DNA of 14,744 bases from positions 1 through 14,744 of the forward strand of contig JASGCF010000024.1 of the NCBI GenBank assembly GCA_030054275.1. Reading direction: 5' to 3'. This document shows positions 1 to 6,701 of the stretch, one piece after another. How positions within the stretch are numbered: position 1 is the first letter of the stretch; every line of letters begins with the position of its first letter. The translations under genes were made by a program, and so were the position numbers. The notes beneath the pieces are model-generated. The model was not told the DNA's origin. It worked only from the letters and a program-made list of their open reading frames with translations, and ran no database searches. The DNA comes from Limnohabitans sp. (GTDB lineage Bacteria > Planctomycetota > Phycisphaerae > Phycisphaerales > SM1A02).

Positions 1-188
1 CGGTAACGACGCTTGTGGCCACCACCGCGACCGAGGATCGTGATCTTGCCCTGCACATTGCGACCGGAGCCGCGCACGAGCGGAGCGAGAAGACTCTTCT
101 CAGGAGACTTCTTCGTCACTTCCGAGTGCAAGTTCACCGACGCGTTTCGGCGTCCGTTGGTGACTTTCTTGTAGACACGAATTGCCAT
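1..188 (-). CDS. rplB: 50S ribosomal protein L2, N-terminal part (cut by window edge)
   Basis: The first 62 codons of L2, a core 23S rRNA-binding protein near the peptidyl transferase centre. The N-terminus MAIRVYKKVTNGRRNASV, then 'KKSPEKSLLAPL' and 'GRGGGHKRRY', is the typical start of bacterial L2. The ATG at 186-188 follows a purine-rich AGAGGAAA ribosome binding site. It lies 22 bp downstream of rplW, in the conserved L23-L2 order, so it is translated from the same S10-operon mRNA. The remainder, including the catalytic-centre histidine region, lies beyond position 1. Identification is secure. Confidence 0.97.
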   Translation of the reverse strand, partial: MAIRVYKKVTNGRRNASVNLHSEVTKKSPEKSLLAPLVRGSGRNVQGKITILGRGGGHKRRY

Positions 189-210
189 TGTGTTTCCTCT
201 TGCCTACGGC

Positions 211-489
211 TCAGAAGAGCTCGATCTTGTCTTCAGGGTGAATCTTCACGACGGCGCGCTTCCAGGTCTTCCCTGCAACGAAGCCGTATGCGTACGCGCG
301 ATTGCGGAGACGACGGGTTTGCGTGGCAACTCCGAGCACGCGCACCTTGTAGAGGCTTTCAACAGCCTTCTTGATGTCAGTCTTGGTCGCGAGCTTCGAA
401 ACCTCAAAGGCGAAACGATTCTGGTGGCCGGAGCCCCATGTTGCCTTCTCAGTCACGATCGGACGAACGATCACATGGATGGGGTCCAT
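211..489 (-). CDS. rplW: 50S ribosomal protein L23
   Basis: L23 (92 aa, normal bacterial length) binds 23S rRNA at the exit of the nascent-peptide tunnel and is the docking site for trigger factor and SRP. The start 'DPIHVIVRPIVTEKAT' carries the family signature (RPIVTEK), followed by the 'NRFAFEVSKLATKTDIKKAVE' segment. The ATG abuts the rplD stop codon with no gap. Its ribosome binding site AAGGAGGT, a full anti-SD match 7 nt from the ATG, is encoded inside the last codons of rplD, so translation of the two is probably coupled. Confidence 0.97.
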   Translation of the reverse strand: MDPIHVIVRPIVTEKATWGSGHQNRFAFEVSKLATKTDIKKAVESLYKVRVLGVATQTRRLRNRAYAYGFVAGKTWKRAVVKIHPEDKIELF

Positions 490-1278
490 TTACGCGACCT
501 CCTTCTTGGCTGCAGTCTTCTTGCTCGACGATTTCGTGCCCGACGATTTCGTGCCCGACGATTTCGTGCCCGACGATTTCTTCGCTGGCTTGTCGCTCGA
601 ATTCGCGGCAGACTTCGGCGCGGCGCTCACACCTGCGTCGTCCGCAGCGAAGCACGACTCATCGAGGAATGAAACAAGCGCTGCCTTATCCACCACCAAG
701 AAGCGGTGATTCAGCAGCGCGAATGCGTTGAGTTGATCGATACGGCACACATCAACGCCATCGAGGTTGCGCGCCGAGAGAATCGCATTGCGATTCGTCT
801 TGTCGGTCGCAACAAGGCAGGTACGGTCGATGCCAACCGATGACATGAGCTTCGCAAACTCTGCAGTCTTCGGAGCCTTGAAATCAAGCGACGCGAAGCA
901 CTTCACTTCGTTGTCGATCAACTTCGCAAGCAACGCATTGCGGTTTGCCAAGCGGCGCATCTTCTTCGGGAGTTCGGTGCGGAAGTCCTCGCGGTCGCGA
1001 GTCTTCTTGAAGGTCACACCGCCACCCTTCCGGATTGGCGTACGCGCAGCACCAGCACGCGCGTTACCGGTGCCCTTCTGCTTGTACAACTTGCGAGTGG
1101 AGCCTTCGATGTCACCGCGGCTCTTGGTCCGGGCAGAGCCCTGACGCTGGTTGCCGTGCGTAATGACATACGCCTGCTTCAGAAGCGCGTAGCGGACTTC
1201 GCCGCCAAGCGTCTGTGCGTCGATCTTCAGGGCGTCGACTTTCTTGCCATTGGAATCGTAGATCGGGAGTTCGATCAT
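490..1278 (-). CDS. rplD: 50S ribosomal protein L4 with a Lys/Ser repeat C-terminal extension
   Basis: L4 binds 23S rRNA and sends a loop into the exit tunnel; in E. coli it also represses its own operon. The core (residues 1 to about 208) is typical: 'GSARTKSRGDIEGSTRKLYKQKGTGNARAGAARTPIRKGGGVTF' contains the tunnel loop, and the 'NALLAKLI' and 'RNLDGVDV' blocks follow. Total length is 262 aa against a usual 200-210. The extra 50 or so residues are low-complexity A/S/K, with KSSGT repeated in register on a 15-bp DNA repeat. The ATG at 1276-1278 follows GTGAGGCG. It is separated from rplC by an unusual 351-bp gap. Identification is secure; the tail is the odd part. Confidence 0.97.
   Translation of the reverse strand: MIELPIYDSNGKKVDALKIDAQTLGGEVRYALLKQAYVITHGNQRQGSARTKSRGDIEGSTRKLYKQKGTGNARAGAARTPIRKGGGVTFKKTRDREDFRTELPKKMRRLANRNALLAKLIDNEVKCFASLDFKAPKTAEFAKLMSSVGIDRTCLVATDKTNRNAILSARNLDGVDVCRIDQLNAFALLNHRFLVVDKAALVSFLDESCFAADDAGVSAAPKSAANSSDKPAKKSSGTKSSGTKSSGTKSSSKKTAAKKEVA
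526..580 (-). repeat. 15-bp tandem repeat in the rplD 3' end
   Basis: Three perfect copies of a 15-bp unit (plus-strand CGACGATTTCGTGCC at 526-540, 541-555, 556-570) and a partial fourth copy from 571. The unit is a multiple of three, so it stays in frame and encodes (KSSGT)n in the L4 tail. The copies are identical at the DNA level, including wobble positions, which points to recent expansion. Confidence 0.95.
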
Positions 1279-1629
1279 GGTTTCGCCTCACTGCGGGTCG
1301 CTGCCCGCTTCGTTCGCCTCATCCTCCGCGTGCCTGTTGTTGGTGGCACGGGGTAGGAATTGACTCGGTGAATTGCTCGCGGATGCGAGCACTTTGCCTT
1401 GTGTTGCTTGCTGGTTCCCTGTTGATTTGCAGTGCGTTTTACAGCGTTTTTGCTGCAAACTTCCTGCAGGGCCTTGCAAGCGTTCGAGTGACTGCGTCGT
1501 TTGCCGACACTCGAACTTCAGTCGTTCAATTTGAAATTTCGTTTCGGAACATCACTCAGACTTCTGCTTCACCCACCACGGTGCGCGATGCAGGGTCGGA
1601 GATCGTACAACAAATCAATCACTTCACCA
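1279..1629 (-). promoter_or_regulatory. 351-bp structured spacer between rplC and rplD
   Basis: No convincing gene is present. In the S10 operon rplC and rplD are normally close together, so this gap is unusual. On the transcribed (minus) strand it can form several hairpins: 1482-1490 with 1508-1516 (9-bp stem, 17-nt loop), 1375-1380 with 1385-1390 (GC-rich 6-bp stem, 4-nt loop), and 1329-1334 with 1345-1350 (6-bp stem, 10-nt loop). The last two lie within about 110 nt of the rplD start. I see no clear promoter. It may be an untranslated leader for rplD or an RNA processing region; function is inferred only. A plus-strand frame at 1383-1664 is discussed in the findings. Confidence 0.4.
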
Positions 1630-2331
1630 TCACTTCTTCGCGAGCTTCTTCGACTTTCGCTTGAAAAGACGAGTCGCTGCACGAATGAACAGATAACCAT
1701 CGTTGGCGCCTGGGACTGGACCCTTCACGAGGAGGAGGCCCTTCTCGGCGTCAATCTTCACGACATCGAGGCTTCGCACCGTTACGCGCTCGTCGCCCAA
1801 GTGGCCAGCCATGCGCTTGCCCTTCTTGATCTTGGCGCCGTGACCACGGTCGGTACCGTGTGAACCGATCGAACCGGGGGTGCGGTGCTTGCGCTCGGTA
1901 CCGTGCGTCGCGCTCATACCCTTGAAGTTATGGCGCTTCATAACGCCCGCGAAACCCTTACCCTTGCTCGTTCCAACGACATCCACATACGCGGTGCCGT
2001 CGAGACAAGACACATCAAGCACTTGGCCAAGTTGGAAGGCGTTTGCAGCAGCATCGTCCGCAACCCGCATTTCGCGGTGCCAACGCTTCGGTGCACTACC
2101 AGCCTTGGCGTCGTGTCCGATCATCGGGATCGATGAGTTGCGCGCCTTGATGTCGTCGAATGCGATCTGCACAGCCGAGTAGCCGTGGCGATCGGAGGTC
2201 TTGACCTGCGTCACAACGCAGGGACCTGCTTCGATCACAGTCACAGGAATATTCTTGCCGTCTTCGAGGAAGTAGCGGGTCATACCGATCTTGCGACCGA
2301 GGATGCCGATGGTGCAGGGCTTGTTGCTCAT
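1630..2331 (-). CDS. rplC: 50S ribosomal protein L3
   Basis: L3 is an early-assembly 23S rRNA-binding protein reaching toward the peptidyl transferase centre. It starts 'MSNKPCTIGILGRKIGMTRYF' and has 'VIEAGPCVVTQVKT', 'GTSKGKGFAGVMKRHNFKG', 'ATHGTERKHRTPGSIG' and 'KKGKRMAGHLGDERVT' in family order; 233 aa. I chose the ATG at 2329-2331 because homologous sequence begins there and GAGAAGG precedes it; an in-frame ATG 48 bp upstream adds non-homologous residues. After GSIG, where E. coli has QNQTPG, this protein has SHGTDRG, so the glutamine methylated by PrmB in E. coli seems absent. The C-terminus is a Lys-rich tail (KRKSKKLAKK). Confidence 0.97.
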   Translation of the reverse strand: MSNKPCTIGILGRKIGMTRYFLEDGKNIPVTVIEAGPCVVTQVKTSDRHGYSAVQIAFDDIKARNSSIPMIGHDAKAGSAPKRWHREMRVADDAAANAFQLGQVLDVSCLDGTAYVDVVGTSKGKGFAGVMKRHNFKGMSATHGTERKHRTPGSIGSHGTDRGHGAKIKKGKRMAGHLGDERVTVRSLDVVKIDAEKGLLLVKGPVPGANDGYLFIRAATRLFKRKSKKLAKK

Positions 2332-2575
2332 GTGACTTGCCTTCTCGTTCTCTTGCTGTGCGGCGCGCATGAGTTGCATGCACGCAGCGGGTTTTCGTCA
2401 GCGGTTCGGCGCGCTGTCGTGACGACATGCACATGAACTTGACGCTCTCGGGGAAACCGCACGGACGATCCGTACGGAGTTTTGCGCCATCATTCGGCGC
2501 TGTTGTTTGGTGCTGTTGCAGCACCAAACAACTCAGGCCTTCCTCATTAAGCCTTCCTCATCAAGCCATCCTCTA
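2332..2575 (-). promoter_or_regulatory. 244-bp rpsJ-rplC spacer with two strong hairpins
   Basis: Hairpin A is 2502-2515 paired with 2519-2532: a perfect 14-bp stem closing a 3-nt loop. Hairpin B is 2457-2465 with 2469-2477: a 9-bp stem on the minus-strand RNA, including one G-U pair, with a UCG loop, followed by UUU. B resembles a weak intrinsic terminator placed after rpsJ and before rplC. A has no U-tract. Smaller palindromes occur at 2416-2426. No promoter for rplC is obvious. The arrangement would fit attenuation or RNA processing between rpsJ and the rest of the operon; that function is inference. Confidence 0.5.
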
Positions 2576-2588
2576 TTAAGCCTTGATT
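2533..2588 (-). repeat. 14-15-bp repeat spanning the rpsJ stop codon
   Basis: On the plus strand the block gcc-ttcctcattaa recurs about every 14-15 bp (starting near 2538, 2552, 2566 and 2581), with small differences. The copies repeat the last codons of rpsJ (AAG GCT TAA) just past the true stop, so several stop-like triplets follow in tandem. It looks like duplication of the 3' end of the gene. Confidence 0.7.
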
Positions 2589-2884
2589 CGGAGGAACACA
2601 CCAGCCGGAACCACGAGGCGCTGCAGCGCATCGGTCGTGCGGTGATTCCACTCGGTGATATCGATGACACGCTTGTGCGTGCGGATTTCAAACTGCTCGC
2701 GCGACTTCTTATCGATGAACGGCGAACGATTCACGGTGTAGATTTCGCGGCGGGTTGGCAGCGGAATCGGACCTGCAACGCGCGCGCCAGTGCGCTTCGC
2801 TTGGTCAACAATCTCGCGCGCCGAAGCATCGAGCGCTTGGTGGTCGTAAGCTTCCATGCGAATTCTGAATTTGCCGCCGGTCAT
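2576..2884 (-). CDS. rpsJ: 30S ribosomal protein S10 (NusE)
   Basis: S10 is a 30S head protein that also acts as NusE in transcription antitermination with NusB. The 102-aa product has the family core: 'ALDASAREIVDQAKRTGARVAGPIPLPT', 'SPFIDKKSREQFEIRTHKRVIDI', and a C-terminus 'LPAGV'-like segment 'VVPAGVFLRIKA'. The ATG at 2882-2884 follows ACGGAGCG at good spacing; longer upstream frames lack homology. It is the first gene of the S10 cluster here: the next gene upstream is divergent, so the operon promoter must lie in 2885-3410. Confidence 0.97.
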   Translation of the reverse strand: MTGGKFRIRMEAYDHQALDASAREIVDQAKRTGARVAGPIPLPTRREIYTVNRSPFIDKKSREQFEIRTHKRVIDITEWNHRTTDALQRLVVPAGVFLRIKA

Positions 2885-2905
2885 GATGCGCTCCGTAGGT
2901 AAGCG

Positions 2906-2949
2906 TGGGATCTTCGTGGGATCTTCGTGGGATCTGCGTTGGATCTTCG
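2906..2949. repeat. Four 11-bp tandem repeats in the rpsJ leader
   Basis: Units at 2906-2916, 2917-2927, 2928-2938 and 2939-2949 follow TGGGATCTTCG; copies 3 and 4 carry one change each. They lie 22 bp upstream of the rpsJ start, close to its ribosome binding site. The period is near one DNA helical turn, but simple slippage would explain it equally well. Confidence 0.9.
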
Positions 2950-3184
2950 TGAGAGAAGCCTGCTGGTTCTTACTTCCTGACACGCCGTGCGAAACGCTGG
3001 GCGCACTGATTCGATACCGAACCTGCACGCGTCGCACGCGACGAACAACGGCAGACTTGGCAAAGACCGATGCGTTTCAGCGCGTGACGGAAGCTCATGC
3101 GTTGGTTCCACGCATGAATTCTCGCATCACACGAACGCTCCTCACGCAACGCCGACAACGCCGCCGCAACGCGAAGAATCGACC

Positions 3185-3212
3185 AAGATAGCGATTCCCC
3201 CGTTCCTGTCAA
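3185..3212 (-). promoter_or_regulatory. Predicted sigma70-type promoter of the S10 operon
   Basis: On the minus strand a perfect -35 TTGACA (3212 to 3207) is followed after 16 bp by TATCTT (3190 to 3185), which matches the -10 consensus at 4 of 6 positions. Transcription would start near 3178 and give a leader of about 290 nt to rpsJ. No other hexamer pair in the intergenic region looked as good to me by eye. Confidence 0.5.
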
Positions 3213-3409
3213 TCAACGGAGTTGACTCTCGCTCCGAACAACGCGTGAAAATCGCACTTTGCGTTATCGGCGAATGTTTGCGGTGACGACTTCGTTCGTT
3301 GCAGTGACGGTGCAGTTTGATGGTGCAAGCGGATCGCACGCACGGGAAGTTGCTCCAACGAGATTGATGCGCGTCACCTCGGTCATCAAGCGTCGTACCA
3401 TGCGGCCCC

Positions 3410-5044
3410 GTGTTGCACCCGACGAATCTTCCCACTGGTCGTGTCCTCCGCGCGTCGCCCTCGCTCGCGATTGCGGCACGCGCCTCCTGCGCGATCTTGC
3501 TCGCTCTTGTGTTCTCGGACACGCTTTGCGCCGTGCAGGCTCAGAATCGCCAACTTTCAGGTCCTCAATTTTCAGGTCCTCGATTTTCAGGTCCTCAATT
3601 TTCAGGTCCTCAATTTTCAGGTCCTAGAACATCAGCATCATTTCAGTCAGACGCGAACTCCTCGAAGCCACAGTCCTCACCACAGTCCTCACCGCAGTCG
3701 TCACCGAAGGGGGCTACGAAAACCGCCCCGCCAACCATCACCTTCGCAGAAACCCCCCTCGAAAGCGATCCGTTGGGTTTCACGATGCGCGTCCCGGCTG
3801 GCACCGAGGTGCGAGTTGAGTCAAGTCCGACCACGAACTACCTGCTGTCTGAAGGCGGCGAGACACCAAGTTGGCGCGTGCGATTGGCGATGCTGACTGC
3901 GTCGCGGGCTGGTTCTACACCCGAATCGCAGTGCAAGTCATACCTCGATGATCTGCGCGCCAAGGGTCAACAGTTCAAGACGCTCGTCGATGAAAGTTCC
4001 ACGATCGGTGGAGTGCCAGCCCACACGATGTACCTTGAGGTTCCGCTTGAAACAGGTGGAAACGGAATCACCGGTACGGTGGTTGTTGCACGCTCGCCAG
4101 ACACCTACCTCGTCTTTTCCATTCTTGTCGTGCACGCCGAGTTCGCGCGCGCCAAGAATGTCTTGCAAGCCATGCTTGAAACGCTCACCCTTCGGGAGAT
4201 GGGCGCTGTTGCTCTCGCGAAGCGCGACTTCCTTGTCAAGGGCACTGAGATCATCAATGGATTCTCTGAGGAGCGACTTCGCGCGACGCTGAGCGATGCG
4301 CCCCGCTGCTACCGGATGTGGCGCCCAGGACCCGATGGCGCACAAAAAGACTTTGGCTACACGATTGTTCGTGTCCGTGAGGGGAAGCGTGGCGAAGTTG
4401 ACGCATCGCGCGACTCCACAAAGTTGCGCGGTGAAGATGGGGCTGCAGGGCTCTTTGCGATGGTTGATGCACGCGTGGTTGTTGGTGATGACGCGACACA
4501 TACGCTTGATGTGCAAAGCCGCTATTTCATGACTTGGGATCGCACGAGCGAAGCGTGGTCGATTCGCTCAACCGAACGACATCGCCGGGCGAGCCGATCG
4601 AGCGCGCAAACTGGCGTGCGCGCAGCGCCGACAGCGGGTCGCCCACGCGCAACCATCGATGTCATTCAAGCGTCGCTTGACGGAACAACCCGCGAGCCGC
4701 TGTCGTGGCCAGTTCCGCCTGCGTATATCTCACAAGCAGAGTTGATCGTGCTTGGACAATTGCTTCCGCGACCAATCGCGCCGCAAATGTCGGTTGAATT
4801 CTCGGATTACGCCTTCGATCAGCGTGATGCCAAACTGCCACAGCGACGCGAGGTTTGGACGCAAACAGAACGCGGCTACAAACTCGAAACGCGTTTCGGC
4901 AACGCGCCTGCTGCGTTGGTGCAAGAGTTCGATCGCGATGGTGTCCGTACGCGTCGTGTCGATCTTGATGGAACTGTGACCGAACGCATCGCACTCGACG
5001 AACTTCGCGCGTTGTGGAAATCGAAAGGCCTCCCGGTCGATTGA
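3410..5044 (+). CDS. Secreted protein with Pro/Ser repeat linker and PsbP/DcrB-like domain
   Basis: No named family recognised with certainty. The 544-aa product has a hydrophobic signal segment (about residues 20-38) and a likely signal-peptidase site after VQA (about 44). A low-complexity linker follows: five SGP(Q/R)F units (about 49-73) and an SSPQ run (about 86-100). Residues about 108-270 ('DPLGFTMRVPAGTEV', 'IGGVPAHTMYLEVP', 'ARSPDTYLVFSILV') have the pattern of small PsbP/DcrB-like exported domains. The C-terminal part (about 400-540) looks beta-rich. The start is uncertain: GTG at 3410 or TTG at 3413, with no good ribosome binding site; an in-frame stop lies at 3365-3367. It heads a four-gene unit and is probably cell-envelope located. 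Confidence 0.75.
   Translation: MLHPTNLPTGRVLRASPSLAIAARASCAILLALVFSDTLCAVQAQNRQLSGPQFSGPRFSGPQFSGPQFSGPRTSASFQSDANSSKPQSSPQSSPQSSPKGATKTAPPTITFAETPLESDPLGFTMRVPAGTEVRVESSPTTNYLLSEGGETPSWRVRLAMLTASRAGSTPESQCKSYLDDLRAKGQQFKTLVDESSTIGGVPAHTMYLEVPLETGGNGITGTVVVARSPDTYLVFSILVVHAEFARAKNVLQAMLETLTLREMGAVALAKRDFLVKGTEIINGFSEERLRATLSDAPRCYRMWRPGPDGAQKDFGYTIVRVREGKRGEVDASRDSTKLRGEDGAAGLFAMVDARVVVGDDATHTLDVQSRYFMTWDRTSEAWSIRSTERHRRASRSSAQTGVRAAPTAGRPRATIDVIQASLDGTTREPLSWPVPPAYISQAELIVLGQLLPRPIAPQMSVEFSDYAFDQRDAKLPQRREVWTQTERGYKLETRFGNAPAALVQEFDRDGVRTRRVDLDGTVTERIALDELRALWKSKGLPVD
3555..3629 (+). repeat. 15-bp tandem repeat encoding SGPQF units
   Basis: Five 15-bp units starting at 3555, 3570, 3585, 3600 and 3615, consensus TTTCAGGTCCTCAAT. 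They differ mainly by Q/R codons (CAA/CGA) and by the end of the last copy. The unit is in frame and gives a flexible Pro/Gly linker just after the signal peptide of the encoded protein. Confidence 0.95.
3668..3703 (+). repeat. 12-bp tandem repeat encoding PQSS units
   Basis: Three 12-bp units (3668-3679, 3680-3691, 3692-3703) of the form CCACAGTCCTCA; the third has two changes. It encodes PQSS repeats in the same linker as the 15-bp repeat but is a separate expansion with another unit length. Confidence 0.9.
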
Positions 5045-5082
5045 TGTCGGTTGTCTCGACACCAGTTTCAGGAAGTCATTCC

Positions 5083-5919
5083 ATGCGCAGCCCACGCCGC
5101 GTGTGCCGACTTTGGCTTTTTCGCATGGCGGCGGCAGCGGCAGCGGCTCCATTCGTTGTCGCATGCTCTTCACAACCCGAAGTTGCGATCAGCGGCACCG
5201 AAACGCACGCACTTGAAAACCCAAGTTTCCGCGCATTTTCGCTCGAGCCTGCGAAAGCATCCGTGCCCGCGTCCATGCTGATGCGCGATGCTGGCAGCAT
5301 TGCGCGCTACGCGATTCTCACCGGTGATCGATCACCTGCCATCGTCGAGCAACGCGTCGATGTAGCCGCGCCTCGTGATGAGAAGCCGACGACGCTCGTC
5401 GTACACGAGCGACGCCGACGCGGCTCACCCAGTGCAACCAACACTGCTCCGTGGCAGGACAGCGAGAGGCTCTCCCTGCGCCGCGAATCAGACGGCACCC
5501 TCACGCTTCTCGAAGTCGCGACACCTGAAGAAGATTCCCGCAGTCTTTTTGTCGAAGGACTTCGCTTCGCGGCGCCACTTCTACGCCCAAACGAAACCGT
5601 CGTCGGCAATTCGCCGATGCGTGTGGTTCGATTGAAAAGCGGAAGTGCACGAGGCGACGGAACCGCCTCGCGCACGCTTCAACTTGTTGGCGAAGCGATG
5701 GTTGAAGTGTGCGGCGAGCGATTGCGCGCAAGCGTGCTTGATCTGGTCTTTGATGTGCAACTTGATGTCGCGACCGCGCATGTTGAAGCGCGCATCTATG
5801 CGGTCGAAGGTCGAGGGATTGTTGCGGAAGAGCGTGTGGAGAAAGTCACGATTCTCGGCATCTTTCCGCGCACTCGGCGCGAAACAGTGGTCCTTCTTTC
5901 AGAAGACCATGCGCCATGA
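5083..5919 (+). CDS. Putative lipoprotein of unknown function
   Basis: The 278-aa product has an N-terminus with basic residues (RSPRR), an Ala-rich hydrophobic stretch (about 15-27) and a lipobox-like 'VVAC' with Cys at about 28, so it is probably lipid-anchored outside the cytoplasm. The RR followed by C-R-L-W could weakly suggest Tat export, but does not match the consensus well. The rest is a predicted soluble beta-rich domain I do not recognise. I chose the ATG at 5083 because GGAAG lies 7 nt upstream; an ATG at 5044 overlapping the previous stop (TGATG) is the alternative. It overlaps the glycosyltransferase start by 4 bp (ATGA), so the genes are probably co-translated. Confidence 0.75.
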   Translation: MRSPRRVCRLWLFRMAAAAAAAPFVVACSSQPEVAISGTETHALENPSFRAFSLEPAKASVPASMLMRDAGSIARYAILTGDRSPAIVEQRVDVAAPRDEKPTTLVVHERRRRGSPSATNTAPWQDSERLSLRRESDGTLTLLEVATPEEDSRSLFVEGLRFAAPLLRPNETVVGNSPMRVVRLKSGSARGDGTASRTLQLVGEAMVEVCGERLRASVLDLVFDVQLDVATAHVEARIYAVEGRGIVAEERVEKVTILGIFPRTRRETVVLLSEDHAP

Positions 5920-6701
5920 TTGAATCGCCGCACAACCGAGACTTGCCACGCATTTTGATCGCTATTCCAGTCTTCAATGAGGAGCGCTCTGTCGACCGCG
6001 TCCTTGGAGAAGTGGCTCGCTATGCCGCTGCATTTGCGGGCGAAGTGCTTGTCATTGATGACGGCTCCACCGATGCCACGCCCTCGCTCATTGCGCGCCA
6101 TCCGGTCGAGGTCATTCGACACGGGAAGAACCGTGGCTATGGCCGCGCCATGCAGGACATGCTCGAGTGGGCCGACTTCCGCGGATACGACTGGGTGATT
6201 TCGATGGATTGTGATGAGCAACACGAGCCGGCAAGCTTGCCCGATTTTGTTGCTGTGATTCAGCGTGCAACCGCCGAAGGAACCGCCGACATCGTGTCAG
6301 GCTCGCGGTACATCGATGAATCACTTCCTGGCGATCCCGCGCCCGAAGATCGACGCCGCATCAATGCACTGCTGACCCACGAATTGAACCAGCGTCTTTC
6401 GCTCGGGATAAGTGATGCATTCTGCGGCTACAAAGCCTATCGCGCGAGTGTCTGCGCGAACCTTGCGCTTGATGCGTGCGGCTACGACTTCCCGATGCAA
6501 TTCTGGGTGCAGGCCTGCGCCGCCGGATTGCGCATTGAAGAACTCGCCGTGCGACGCATCTATGTCGACATGACGCGCACCTTCGGAAGCGGTCTTGATG
6601 TTCCAGATCGTCGTCTCGCGGTGTACCGCGAGACGCTGTATCGCGAGATACGCCGCTGTGCACGCCGCCTTCCAGCGCGTGCGATGGAGGGTCTTGCGTG
6701 A
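5916..6701 (+). CDS. Family 2 glycosyltransferase
   Basis: A soluble GT-A fold enzyme of 261 aa that should transfer a sugar from a nucleotide-sugar donor, resembling the DPM1/polyprenyl-phosphate glycosyltransferase group of GT2. Visible motifs: 'IPVFNEE' (about 17-23), 'VIDDGSTD' (about 46-53), the metal-binding D-C-D (about 98-100) in 'ISMDCDEQHEP', 'SGSRYI' (about 128-132) and 'FCGYKAYR' (about 169-176). No C-terminal membrane helices are seen, unlike many polyprenyl-phosphate types. The ATG overlaps the lipoprotein stop and the TGA overlaps the next GTG. Acceptor and sugar cannot be read from the sequence. Confidence 0.9.
   Translation: MIESPHNRDLPRILIAIPVFNEERSVDRVLGEVARYAAAFAGEVLVIDDGSTDATPSLIARHPVEVIRHGKNRGYGRAMQDMLEWADFRGYDWVISMDCDEQHEPASLPDFVAVIQRATAEGTADIVSGSRYIDESLPGDPAPEDRRRINALLTHELNQRLSLGISDAFCGYKAYRASVCANLALDACGYDFPMQFWVQACAAGLRIEELAVRRIYVDMTRTFGSGLDVPDRRLAVYRETLYREIRRCARRLPARAMEGLA

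Larger units (their letters stand above)
2885..3409. promoter_or_regulatory. Divergent intergenic region and long S10-operon leader
   Basis: 525 bp without a credible gene between rpsJ (minus) and the exported-protein gene (plus). It holds the promoter at 3185-3212, four 11-bp repeats at 2906-2949, and hairpins in the predicted rpsJ leader: 3095-3102 with 3110-3117 (8-bp perfect stem, 7-nt loop) and 3030-3034 with 3039-3043 (CGTCG/CGACG, 4-nt loop). For the plus-strand gene I see only a weak candidate: TTGACT at 3222-3227 with GAAAAT at 3247-3252 (19-bp spacing). A long S10 leader is known in E. coli, where L4 binds it; whether this leader is regulatory is unknown. Confidence 0.5.

Noticed and set aside
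2885..3212. Minus-strand frames of 76-80 codons upstream of rpsJ
   Set aside because: Arg/Cys-rich products with no recognisable motif, lying in the predicted rpsJ leader; more likely untranslated.
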